DNA of 64,000 nucleotides, taken from the NCBI GenBank assembly GCA_963812245.1, contig CAWEUK010000002.1, positions 310,001-374,000 on the forward strand, in the 5' to 3' direction. The notes beneath the pieces were generated by a model. It made no database searches, was not told the origin of the DNA, and saw only the letters and a list, made by a program, of their open reading frames with translations. How positions within the stretch are numbered: the first letter of the stretch is position 1; each line of letters starts with the position of its first letter. Below, piece after piece: positions 17,312-25,313 of the stretch. The translations under genes and the position numbers were made by a program. Origin of the DNA: Salsipaludibacter sp963812245 (GTDB lineage Bacteria > Actinomycetota > Nitriliruptoria > Nitriliruptorales > Nitriliruptoraceae).

Positions 17312-17722
17312 TCAACGGCCCAGTCGTGTCGGTACCCCGAACGCGGCCAGTCCGCCCACGACCAGGTGCATCGTGCCCAGTGCGAGACCTGTTGTCAGGT
17401 CACTCGCGCCCAATGGGCCGCCCAACGACAGCAGCGTGAGCACGATGATCGCCGGGGTCCAGAAGCGACCGACGATGGCGACGCGTGGGGCGAGCAGCGC
17501 GTAGGCGCCGATGCCGATGGCGAGGGGAACGATGCTCGCGGCGGTGACCTCGAGCGGACCGACCGACATCAGGGTGCCGGCATTGTCGACGGTGAGCGCG
17601 GCGCCTCGCAGCGTCGCGATCCCGAGCACGGCAAGGTTGGCGACCAGGGCGACCACCAGCAGGGGTGCTGCGGTCATGACGCCCGGACGGCTGTCGGTGG
17701 ACGAGGTGGTCAGAGTGGACAT
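17312..17722 (-). CDS. Small four-helix membrane protein, DUF6069-like
   Basis: A 136-residue protein with four predicted membrane segments (VMTAAPLLVVALVANLAVL, about residues 55-75, ITVLTLLSLGG-like region near 95-115, and the C-terminal GTMHLVVGGLAAFGV). It resembles the actinobacterial DUF6069 group, whose function is unknown. Assignment is by overall pattern, so it is tentative. The ATG at 17722 starts a short Ser/Thr-rich cytoplasmic tail. It is the first gene of a DUF6069-MarR unit and diverges from an SDR gene. Confidence 0.6.
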   Translation of the reverse strand: MSTLTTSSTDSRPGVMTAAPLLVVALVANLAVLGIATLRGAALTVDNAGTLMSVGPLEVTAASIVPLAIGIGAYALLAPRVAIVGRFWTPAIIVLTLLSLGGPLGASDLTTGLALGTMHLVVGGLAAFGVPTRLGR

Positions 17723-17764
17723 GGCGGGCTCCGAACGATGGATGCCAAGGTCTCGGCGGGAAGT

Positions 17765-17793
17765 AGTATAGAGCCGGCTCTGTAAGATTGCAA
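17765..17793 (-). promoter_or_regulatory. Predicted promoter of the DUF6069-MarR operon
   Basis: On the minus strand -35 TTGCAA (17793-17788) and -10 TATACT (17770-17765) are separated by 17 bases, a near-consensus housekeeping promoter. The 12-bp palindrome AGAGCCGGCTCT occupies much of the spacer and touches the -10 box, an ideal place for repression. Confidence 0.65.
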
Positions 17794-17800
17794 GCCGGCT
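17770..17800. promoter_or_regulatory. Double palindromic operator between DUF6069-MarR and the SDR gene
   Basis: A perfect palindrome AGAGCCGGCTCT (17770-17781) and a shorter one AGCCGGCT (17793-17800) share the core AGCCGGCT. Their centres are 21 bp apart, two helical turns, so two regulator dimers could bind the same DNA face. The pair lies between two divergent genes and over the promoter of the MarR operon. Confidence 0.6.
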
Positions 17801-17882
17801 ATACGATATGGTCCGCCGAGGTCGAACCAACGACCGCGACAGCGGCGGGCGGCAGGCCCGGCGCGAGACCAGGAGGCGCACG

Positions 17883-18542
17883 ATGGGACTCGAGGGGACG
17901 ACGGTGCTGGTGACCGGGGGAACCGGGCAGGTGGGGTGGGGCGTGGCGCACGCCGCCCGGGATGCCGGGGCACGACTGGTGCTGACCGCCAGTCGGCCAG
18001 CCTCGGCGGGGACCCTCAGCGAGGCATTTCCCGATGCCAGTGTCGTCACCGTCGACCTCACTGCAGACGGTGCCGGGGCGATCGTCGGGGCGGCCGTCGA
18101 GGACGGCGGTGGTCGACTCGACCATGTCTTCGCACCGATCGGTTCTTGGTGGCAGGGCGGTGCCACGATCAACCAGCCCGCCAGCGAGGTCGCGGCGCTC
18201 CTGGACACCTACGTGGTCGCCCAACACCGCCTGGTCCGTGCGGCCGCGCCATTCCTGGGGCAGGCGCATGGGTCGTACACGCTCGTGACCGGCGCCGCCG
18301 GACATCGACCCATTCCCGGGTCGGGGCTGCTCGTCGTGGCCGTGCGCGCCCAGTGGGCACTCGCCGACGTCCTGCGGTCCGAACTGGAAGATGCACCGTT
18401 CCGGTTCAACGAACTGCGAATCCGCACCCGGATCGAGCGCGAGGAACGCGACGGGGTCGTGGCATCCCGCACCGCTGGCAACGCGTTCGTCGCCCTGATG
18501 ACTGGTGACGTGCGCAGCGAACTCGTCATGTACCCGGCCTGA
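17883..18542 (+). CDS. Short-chain dehydrogenase/reductase family protein
   Basis: A 219-residue Rossmann protein. The N-terminal cofactor motif reads VLVTGGTGQVGWGVAHAARD, which fits an SDR/NAD(P)-binding fold, and a VDLTADG segment follows strand 3. The usual catalytic YxxxK is not evident; the equivalent region reads LLVVAVRAQWALAD, so it may be a non-classical or inactive member. AGGAGG is 6 bases before the ATG at 17883, which rejects an earlier in-frame start. It diverges from the MarR operon and probably shares its operator, so it may act on, or respond to, the MarR ligand. Confidence 0.7.
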   Translation: MGLEGTTVLVTGGTGQVGWGVAHAARDAGARLVLTASRPASAGTLSEAFPDASVVTVDLTADGAGAIVGAAVEDGGGRLDHVFAPIGSWWQGGATINQPASEVAALLDTYVVAQHRLVRAAAPFLGQAHGSYTLVTGAAGHRPIPGSGLLVVAVRAQWALADVLRSELEDAPFRFNELRIRTRIEREERDGVVASRTAGNAFVALMTGDVRSELVMYPA

Positions 18543-18766
18543 GTCCCTGGCCGACGGCTGCCGCTGGTCTCGCCACAGGCGACCGGCGCACCAGGATGTC
18601 GGATCACCGAACACCGCGCGCCACGGGGTACGAGCGACCATGGCCCGAAACCTGGCCGATACATGATGGATGCCTCGCCGATACGACGACGAACCAGACT
18701 TGCAGGTGAGCACGGGTGTCGAGATGCCGGCATGCGTGTCGACACGTCCGTCACGAGGCCGACATC

Positions 18767-20593
18767 ATGGGGCAGCCACCACGCAGGGATGCGGTGACGC
18801 GACGGATCGAACAGGTCCACGCGCTGTATGCCGACATCATGGACGGCGCCCTCGCCGACTACATCCCCGAGTTGACCCGGGCCGACCCGCGCCACTTCGG
18901 CATCGCCCTGGTGACCGCCGACGGGCACTGCTACGCGGTCGGCGACGTGGACGTGTCGTTCACGATCCAGTCGGTGTCCAAGGCCTTCACCTATGGCATG
19001 GCCCTGGACCACTGCGGGCCCGCGGCGGTGGAGAAGCACGTCGGTGTGGAGCCGTCGGGGGAGGCGTTCAACTCGATCAGCCTCGAACCCGACACCGGCC
19101 GTCCTCGCAACCCGATGATCAACGCCGGGGCGATCGCGGTGACCGGGCTGGTTCCCGACTCACCGGAGCGCCCAAGGTTCTCGCACATCCTGGACACGTT
19201 CTCGCGCTACGCGGGCCGATCCCTGGACGTCGACGAGGCGGTGTACTCCTCGGAGAGTGCCACCGGGTTTCGCAACCGCGCCATCGCCAACCTGCTGCGG
19301 GCCAGCGAGATCATCGGTGATCCCGTGAACGACGTGGTGGAGGACTACTTCCGCCAGTGTGCGATCCTGGTCGAGTGTCGCGACCTGGCGACGATGGCCG
19401 CAACGCTGGCCAACGGGGGCACGAACCCCGTCACGGGTGACCGGGTGCTCGACTCGGCCCACGTCGAAAAGGTCCTGTCGGTCATGAGCACGTGCGGCAT
19501 GTACGACTATTCGGGCACCTGGACCTACGAGGTCGGCCTGCCTGCCAAGAGTGGGGTGGGGGGCGGTGTCATCGGCGTGTTGCCGGGGCAGTTCGGGGTG
19601 GCGTTCTTCTCGCCGCTGCTGGACGTCAACGGCAACAGCGTGCGGGGTGTGGCGGCATGCCGTGACCTGTCGCGGGTGTTCGACCTGCACCTGCTGCGGG
19701 CGCCGTCGATGTCGGCCCACGCCATCCGGCGCACCTACCTGCTGTCCGAGGTCGCCTCGACCCGAGGTCGGCCACCGACCGACGAGGCCCACCTCGCGGC
19801 CCACGGTGGCGAGGTGGTGGTCATCGAGATGCAGGGAGACCTGTTCGCGACGTCACTGGAACGGCTGGTCCGAGCGGTCGACCAACGCCTGGACGACGCC
19901 CACACCTTCGTGGTGGACCTGCGACGCGCGGGGAGCACGGACCACTCGACCAAGGGCCTGCTGCGAGGCGTTGCGGCAGACGTGCGGACCGCTGGCAAGC
20001 GGCTGGTCGTCGCCGACCCGACGGGGGCGCTGACGCCGGGGATCTTCGACGGACTCGACGTGACGGTGGCCTCGACACTCGACGAGGCACTGCGGGTGTG
20101 CGAGGAGGCGATCCTCGCTGCCTCGGGTCGACCGGATCCCGCGTTGGCATCCTTCGCTGCCCGGGACTTCGACCTGGTGGGGGCGTTGGGTCCGTTGCAG
20201 CGTGCCCGGTTGCTGGATGCCCTCGTGCCCGCGACCTGGCAGGCCGACGACGAGATCGTGGTGCAGGACGAGGAGGCCGACGCGCTGTACCTGCTGGCGT
20301 CAGGGCTCGCGCGGGTGACGTGGGTGGACCCGGAGTCGGGCGACGAGACCCGGATCGCGGACCTGTACCCCGGTGTGGTCTTCGGGGAACTCGCCGTGGT
20401 CGGGAGCGAACCGCGCACCGCGACGGTGCGAGCGCTGACCGACGTGCGCTGCCACGTCCTGCACCGCACCGCGCTGGACGACCTGCGCGAGCTCGACGGT
20501 TCGGTGTACGCCCAGCTCGTCGAGCACCTGTTGCTGAGCTCGTCCCAACGGCTGCGGCGGGCCAATCGCGAGGCCGCCACCCTCCGTGCCTGA
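18767..20593 (+). CDS. glsA: Glutaminase fused to STAS and cyclic-nucleotide-binding domains
   Basis: A 608-residue three-domain protein. Residues about 10-310 are a serine-dependent glutaminase (beta-lactamase-like fold) that would turn glutamine into glutamate and ammonia; the SxxK pair is S69-V-S-K72, and NPMINAGAIA and the KSGVGGGV triad region are present. Residues about 345-450 form a STAS domain. Residues about 480-600 form a cNMP/Crp-like sensor domain, including PGVVFGELAVVGSEPRTATV, the phosphate-binding cassette. The layout resembles GlsA-STAS enzymes with an added cyclic-nucleotide sensor, suggesting control by a nucleotide second messenger. Start ATG 18767 is preferred, though an earlier ATG exists. 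Confidence 0.85.
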   Translation: MGQPPRRDAVTRRIEQVHALYADIMDGALADYIPELTRADPRHFGIALVTADGHCYAVGDVDVSFTIQSVSKAFTYGMALDHCGPAAVEKHVGVEPSGEAFNSISLEPDTGRPRNPMINAGAIAVTGLVPDSPERPRFSHILDTFSRYAGRSLDVDEAVYSSESATGFRNRAIANLLRASEIIGDPVNDVVEDYFRQCAILVECRDLATMAATLANGGTNPVTGDRVLDSAHVEKVLSVMSTCGMYDYSGTWTYEVGLPAKSGVGGGVIGVLPGQFGVAFFSPLLDVNGNSVRGVAACRDLSRVFDLHLLRAPSMSAHAIRRTYLLSEVASTRGRPPTDEAHLAAHGGEVVVIEMQGDLFATSLERLVRAVDQRLDDAHTFVVDLRRAGSTDHSTKGLLRGVAADVRTAGKRLVVADPTGALTPGIFDGLDVTVASTLDEALRVCEEAILAASGRPDPALASFAARDFDLVGALGPLQRARLLDALVPATWQADDEIVVQDEEADALYLLASGLARVTWVDPESGDETRIADLYPGVVFGELAVVGSEPRTATVRALTDVRCHVLHRTALDDLRELDGSVYAQLVEHLLLSSSQRLRRANREAATLRA

Positions 20594-20664
20594 CGGTTGC
20601 CCGCCCGGTGTCCTGCGCGTGATCCCCCGCGGCGCGCTCGCGACGAGTCCCGGGCTCGCTGGCT

Positions 20665-21537
20665 TCACGGCAGGGTGAAGCCGAGTCGGTACGGGTGCGC
20701 GATTCGCTCCTCCACGAAGCCGAGCGAGGCGTAGAGCTCACGGGCCCCGGCGTTGGCCTCCCTGACGGTGAGATGGACGGGGCGGGCGTCGATCGCGGCC
20801 AGGGCCTGCACGGCGGCGCGGACGAGCTCGGCACCGAGGCCACCCCGCCGCTGTGCGGGATCGACGCCCAGGAAATCGACGTAGCCGGACCCGTCCTCGT
20901 CCTGCTCGACCGCGACGTAGCCGGCCACGCCACCTCCGTGGTCGACGACGAGTCGGGGGTGGGTCGGGTCGGCCGAGGCGACCAGTGCGGCACCCGTCGT
21001 GTGGGTGTCCGGGAACAAGTCGTCGTGCATCGCCGCGACCGCCGCGGTGTCGTCAGGACCGATGGGGCGGACGACCCTGGTCGGCGGCGCGAGCCGATCG
21101 ATGCCCGCCTCGTCGAGTGTCAGGACGACCGAGCCTGGCTCGGAGACGAAGCCCTGGGTGGTCGCCCACCGGCCAAGTGCCTCGGCACGGGCGTCGAACG
21201 CCAACTCCTCCTGGGTGATCGAGGCAGCCAGACTCCGTCGGCACGTGTCCAGCATGGCACTGGCGACCACGTCGGCGCCGCCCTCGGCGACGAACGGGCC
21301 GTGCCACCACACACGCCCCATCTCCGGGTCGACGTCGCCGACCACCCAGCCGATGATCCGGTCGTCGTCCACCGCGACACATGACCACGGCTCGCAGTCC
21401 AGGCCGTCGAGCTCGGCTTCGATGGTGGCCGGATCCATGCCCAGGTAGAGGACGTGGGTCCTGGGCTCGCGTTGGAGCGGCGCGGCCATCGCGGCCATCG
21501 CGGCGAAGTCATGGCTCGTTGCTGGTCGCAGCTGCAT
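20665..21537 (-). CDS. GNAT family N-acetyltransferase with two GNAT-like halves
   Basis: A 290-residue protein. The C-terminal half (about 150-290) is a canonical GNAT domain: GYVAVEQDEDGSGYVDFLGV, then the acetyl-CoA loop QRRGGLGAELV, and YASLGFVEE at the end. The N-terminal half looks like a second, degenerate GNAT fold (WSCVAVDDDRIIGWVVGDVD). It probably moves an acetyl group to a small molecule or protein; the substrate is unknown. GGGAGGA lies about 7 bases before the ATG at 21537. It converges on the glutaminase gene and diverges from the GNAT-cNMP gene across 268 bases that hold nothing else I can name. Confidence 0.78.
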   Translation of the reverse strand: MQLRPATSHDFAAMAAMAAPLQREPRTHVLYLGMDPATIEAELDGLDCEPWSCVAVDDDRIIGWVVGDVDPEMGRVWWHGPFVAEGGADVVASAMLDTCRRSLAASITQEELAFDARAEALGRWATTQGFVSEPGSVVLTLDEAGIDRLAPPTRVVRPIGPDDTAAVAAMHDDLFPDTHTTGAALVASADPTHPRLVVDHGGGVAGYVAVEQDEDGSGYVDFLGVDPAQRRGGLGAELVRAAVQALAAIDARPVHLTVREANAGARELYASLGFVEERIAHPYRLGFTLP

Positions 21538-21805
21538 GGCATTCCTCCCTGGCATCCAACAGGGCGGGGCCGCGCGCGCGGAGCCCCGGAGCGGGCACCC
21601 GTCGGGGCTTCGGGGGAGCGCCTCGACTCGGTGACTGTAGACCGCCATCCAGCGTGTTCGCGCCCAGATCTGCCTCCATCGTGATCCTCGACCCCGGTCC
21701 GGGCGGTGACGGTCCTCATCGTGTCCGCAAGTAGGCTGCGGTCGTCGGCGTCCGCCCCGATCATGGCGCGGTTGCACGATCCGTCACGACACCGCGGAGG
21801 TTCCC

Positions 21806-22921
21806 GTGCCCACCGTCCGATTCGCCACGATCGCGGCGGATCGCGAGGCCGCCTTCCGGTTCCGCTACGACGTCTATCACGACGAGATGCAGCTCGACGG
21901 GCCGGCCATGGACCACGACCGCCGGGTGTTGACCGACGCAGACGACGAGCAGGCGCGGATCCTGGTCGCCCACGATGACGATGGTCGACTCGTGGGGACA
22001 CTGCGCATCCACTGGGGCGGTGACGGACCGTTCTCGAACGGCCTGCGCGAGATCTACGGGCTTGATCCATTCGCAGAGGTGACCTCACCCGACGAGCTGG
22101 TCGTGTTCGACCGCTTCATGGTCGATGCGGCCCACCGGGGCACGTTCCTGCCACTGCAGTTCCTGGCGGAGATCTCGACCTTCTCGCTGGAGCGGCGTGC
22201 TCGGCTCACCTTCTGTGACTGCCAGCCACACCTGCTGAACTTCTACACCAGTCTCGGGTTCCGGACCCACACCCGCACTGTCAACGACCCCATGATGGGC
22301 CTGCTCGTCCCGTTGGTGTTCGTCGTGGAGGACCGTGCGCACCTCGAGGCGATTGGCTCACCGATGCTGGGGCTGGAGGTCGGGACCGACTACGACCCGG
22401 CCCCGCCCACCGACATCCTGGCGCTGCTCCCGGAGGCTGCTGCCATCGAGGCCGTGGACGCCGACGGGGCCGCGCAGTGGGCCGTGGATCGGGGGCTGTT
22501 GGGTGGCGCCGCGGCTGCCTCGGCGCTCGACGGCCTCGACCAGGACGAGGTGCGAGAACTGCTGGCGCGTGCCTTCGTGCTGCGCGTCGAACAGGGGGAC
22601 CGGCTGATCCGGCGAGACGCGACCGACCGGACGATGTTCATCGTGCTCGACGGTTCGGTCGAGGTCCGCGACGAGGGCCGGCACATCGCGACGCTGGGTC
22701 CCGGTGAGGTCTTCGGTGAGTTGGCCTTCCTGCTTCACGGCGACCGCAGCACCGACGTGGTCGCGGCCACCGACGGGGTGCGCGTGCTGAGCCTCAACGA
22801 GAAGGTCGTGCTGGGCCTGCAGGAGGAACGTCCCGAACTCGCGGCACGATTCTTCCTCAACCTCGCACGAGTCGTGAGTGCGAAGCTCGTCGCGGTCCAG
22901 CGCGCGTCGCGCACCACGTGA
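21806..22921 (+). CDS. FeeM-like N-acyltransferase domain fused to a cyclic-nucleotide-binding domain
   Basis: A 371-residue protein starting at GTG 21806 behind CGGAGG. Residues about 1-180 resemble the N-acyl amino acid synthase/autoinducer-synthase-like GNAT group (FRFRYDVYHDEM, then LVGTLRIHW, ELVVFDRFMVDAAHRG, and NFYTSLGFRTH). Residues about 245-365 are a cNMP-binding domain with the cassette GPGEVFGELAFLLHGDRSTDV. It may make an acylated small molecule or modify a protein under nucleotide control. Its stop overlaps the start of the cNMP-patatin gene (GTGA), so the two are probably one operon. Confidence 0.75.
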   Translation: MPTVRFATIAADREAAFRFRYDVYHDEMQLDGPAMDHDRRVLTDADDEQARILVAHDDDGRLVGTLRIHWGGDGPFSNGLREIYGLDPFAEVTSPDELVVFDRFMVDAAHRGTFLPLQFLAEISTFSLERRARLTFCDCQPHLLNFYTSLGFRTHTRTVNDPMMGLLVPLVFVVEDRAHLEAIGSPMLGLEVGTDYDPAPPTDILALLPEAAAIEAVDADGAAQWAVDRGLLGGAAAASALDGLDQDEVRELLARAFVLRVEQGDRLIRRDATDRTMFIVLDGSVEVRDEGRHIATLGPGEVFGELAFLLHGDRSTDVVAATDGVRVLSLNEKVVLGLQEERPELAARFFLNLARVVSAKLVAVQRASRTT

Positions 22922-24822
22922 CGGACGGCCTTGGCACCGGTCCGGACGAGCCTGCCGCGCTGTCGCCGGATGGGCTGCCACCGGCTGGACTCTCACCTGC
23001 CGAGCGTCGGCTCGTGCTCACCGCGGACGGCATGGGCAGCGTGCTCTCGCGGCTCGATGACCACCTCCGTGACGAGGCGCTCGCGGCCATGACCCGCCTC
23101 CCGGTGGTGGCCGGCGACATCGTGCTTCGCGCTGGCGAACCTTCCGACGCACTGCACGTGGTGGTGCAGGGCGCCCTGCGCGTCCGGCTGACCGACCCCG
23201 ATGTGGACCACGACGGCGACGCCCTGGTTGGGCGCGGCGCCACGGTCGGCGAGGAGGGCCTGCTGACGCGTGCTCCGCGCACCGCCACCGTGGTCGCGCA
23301 CCGTGACAGCGTGCTCGCCCGGCTCGACGAGGCTTCGTTCGACGCACTGCTGCGGCATTCGCCCCGGGCTGTCGTGGCCGCCTTCACGCAGCCTGTCGTG
23401 GCCCGACTGCGAGGCGGCGAGGATGCTCGCATCCGCGCGGAACAGCGGGCCGTCATCGCACTGGTGCCGATTCACGGTGGTGGCGCCATCCGTGGGATCG
23501 GTGACGACTTCGCCGTCGCCCTACGGGCGAGCGGCGGGGGAGCGGTGCGGGTCGTGGACATCGATGACTGCACGGCAGCGCTGGGAGAGGGCAGCGGCGC
23601 GGCCCGGCCCGGAGACCCCGACCACTCGCGGGTGGCGACCTGGCTCGACGCGCTGGAGACCGGCCACGAGCACTTGGTGCTCGTCGCCAGCAGCGACGAC
23701 CGTGCCAACGACGTCACCGGGGACGATGCGTGGGTCGAGCGCTGCGTGCGGCAGGCCGACGTCGTCGTCCTGGTCGCGGATGCTGCCCGGTCCCCCGCAC
23801 CCTCGGCGCTGGAGTCGCGCCTCGCCGACCTGCGCCCGGCCACACGACGCGTGCTGCTGCTCCGCCACCCGGCGGCAACGCCGCACCCGCGAGGCACAGC
23901 GGCGTGGCTGGCCACCCGTGACGTCGACGCGCACCACCACGTCCGTGCGGGTCATGCACAGGACCTGGCCCGCGCTGCGCGGCTGGTCGGGGGACGTGGA
24001 CGTGGGCTGGTGCTGAGCGGCGGGGGGGCTCGGGCGCTCGCCCAACTTGGTGTCGCCGAGGTGCTCGTCGAGCGCGACCAACAACCGGACGCGCTGGCCG
24101 CGGCCAGCGCCGGCGGGATCACCGCCGGCCTGCTGGCCGCCGGGATCGACCCGGTCGAGGCCGTTCGGCAGGTGGCGGCGGTGGTCGACCGCCTGGACCT
24201 GACGCTGCCGCTGCATGCACTCACCAGTGGCCGCAACTGGACGGCGTCACTCACGTCGCTGTACGGGGACCTGCAGATGGAAGACGCATGGCTGCCGTTG
24301 GCGCTGGTGTCGACCAACCTCACTCGGAGGGAGGCCCATGTCGACCGCTCTGGCCCGTTGCTGGATGCGGTCCGTACCACGACCGCGATCCCCGGACTCC
24401 TGCCCCCCGTGGCGCGAGGCACGGACGTGCTCGTCGACGGCGGCCTGATCGACAACCTGCCGACGAACCTGCTGGCCACCGACCCGGACGTTGGACCGAT
24501 TCTCGCGGTCGAGGCCGGTGTCGGCCGCAGCGTCACCGCCAGCGCGCCGTTCGGCCATGACCTGTCCGGCTGGCGGACCCTGGGGTCGTGGTTGCGTCCG
24601 GGTGGACGGGCCGAGAGCCCACCGACGGTCGCGGTCATGCTGCGGGCCGCGCTGACGCTGGCCAACGACGTCTCCGCGCGGGCCAACGCCGGGCTGGCCG
24701 ACCACACGCTGCGGTTGCCGGTCCAGGATGTCGGCCTGCTGGCGTTCGACCACGTGGGAGCACTCGCGACGGTGGGCCGAGACCACGCCCGCGAGGCCAT
24801 GCCCGCGAACCCCTGGACCTGA
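22918..24822 (+). CDS. Patatin-like phospholipase with N-terminal cyclic-nucleotide-binding domain
   Basis: A 634-residue protein in the style of neuropathy target esterase/YchK-like lipases. Residues about 40-165 form a cNMP-type sensor (GATVGEEGLLTRAPRTATVV). A poorly conserved middle part of about 190 residues follows. The patatin domain starts near 360 with the oxyanion motif SGGGARALAQLGV; the catalytic Ser is S397 in AASAGG and the Asp is D507 in VDGGLIDN. The usual GxSxG is AxSxG here, a conservative but real departure. It would hydrolyse phospholipids or lysophospholipids at the inner membrane. It starts at GTG 22918, coupled to the gene before it. Confidence 0.8.
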   Translation: MTDGLGTGPDEPAALSPDGLPPAGLSPAERRLVLTADGMGSVLSRLDDHLRDEALAAMTRLPVVAGDIVLRAGEPSDALHVVVQGALRVRLTDPDVDHDGDALVGRGATVGEEGLLTRAPRTATVVAHRDSVLARLDEASFDALLRHSPRAVVAAFTQPVVARLRGGEDARIRAEQRAVIALVPIHGGGAIRGIGDDFAVALRASGGGAVRVVDIDDCTAALGEGSGAARPGDPDHSRVATWLDALETGHEHLVLVASSDDRANDVTGDDAWVERCVRQADVVVLVADAARSPAPSALESRLADLRPATRRVLLLRHPAATPHPRGTAAWLATRDVDAHHHVRAGHAQDLARAARLVGGRGRGLVLSGGGARALAQLGVAEVLVERDQQPDALAAASAGGITAGLLAAGIDPVEAVRQVAAVVDRLDLTLPLHALTSGRNWTASLTSLYGDLQMEDAWLPLALVSTNLTRREAHVDRSGPLLDAVRTTTAIPGLLPPVARGTDVLVDGGLIDNLPTNLLATDPDVGPILAVEAGVGRSVTASAPFGHDLSGWRTLGSWLRPGGRAESPPTVAVMLRAALTLANDVSARANAGLADHTLRLPVQDVGLLAFDHVGALATVGRDHAREAMPANPWT

Positions 24823-24872
24823 CACCCGGGCTGGCTCGTCACCTCTTGCGTGGACTGATCCAGCCCGACGGA

Positions 24873-24935
24873 TCAACCTGGGTAGGTCTCCATCCCGTCG
24901 TGGATCACGTGGTTGAGTTCCACGAATCGCCGCAT
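24873..24935 (-). pseudogene. Possible N-terminal fragment of a cyclase/kynurenine-formamidase-like gene
   Basis: Read on the minus strand, a strong GGAGG site precedes an ATG at 24935 and 20 codons ending at a stop at 24873. The peptide MRRFVELNHVIHDGMETYPG has the look of the start of cyclase-family proteins, which usually begin with a similar stretch ending in TYPG. Nothing convincing follows in any frame, so it would be a truncated remnant. No other gene is visible between 24823 and 25313; that stretch otherwise holds the tandem repeats and the promoter listed next. Confidence 0.35.
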
Positions 24936-25112
24936 GCGCACCTCCGACACACCCACGCCGAGACCTTCGCCGTCGGGCCCAACCCAGGTCGTCCCGAGGA
25001 TCGTCGGAGGTCGTTGGCGGGTGCGTTCGTCAGGTGTCCAGCCCCAGGCCAGCGCGGCCGATGTCGTTGAGGTCGTCGACCCCGAACCGGTGGGGCCACC
25101 TGGAGCGCGAGC

Positions 25113-25158
25113 CTTCCTGACTCATTGCTTCCTGACTCATTGCCTTCCTGACTCGTTG
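25113..25158. repeat. Three tandem 15-bp repeats upstream of the DUF11 gene promoter
   Basis: CTTCCTGACTCATTG occurs at 25113-25127 and 25128-25142, and again as CTTCCTGACTCGTTG at 25144-25158 with one added base before it. The block lies 33 bases upstream of a strong -35 box. It may be an activator-binding array or a simple tandem duplication. Confidence 0.7.
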
Positions 25159-25190
25159 TCGAGCGGCGCGAAGACCGGCAAAATTCGTCG

Positions 25191-25220
25191 TTGACACTCG
25201 ACGCTCGGCGAACCTAGGGT
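25191..25220 (+). promoter_or_regulatory. Predicted promoter of the DUF11-repeat protein gene
   Basis: A consensus -35 TTGACA (25191-25196) is followed after 18 bases by -10 TAGGGT (25215-25220). Transcription would start near 25227, leaving a leader of about 87 bases before the ATG at 25314. Confidence 0.6.
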
Positions 25221-25313
25221 CGATCTGGAGTGGCGCAGACGCGGGGTCCGCTCCGAGGTGTGTCGCCACCGATTGCCGGGGGTCAGTCCCGGCCTGACTG
25301 GGGGACACGGGCC

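Noticed and set aside
25113..25158. Tandem repeats as a CRISPR array
   Set aside because: Units of 15 bases abut with no spacers, and no cas genes are present.
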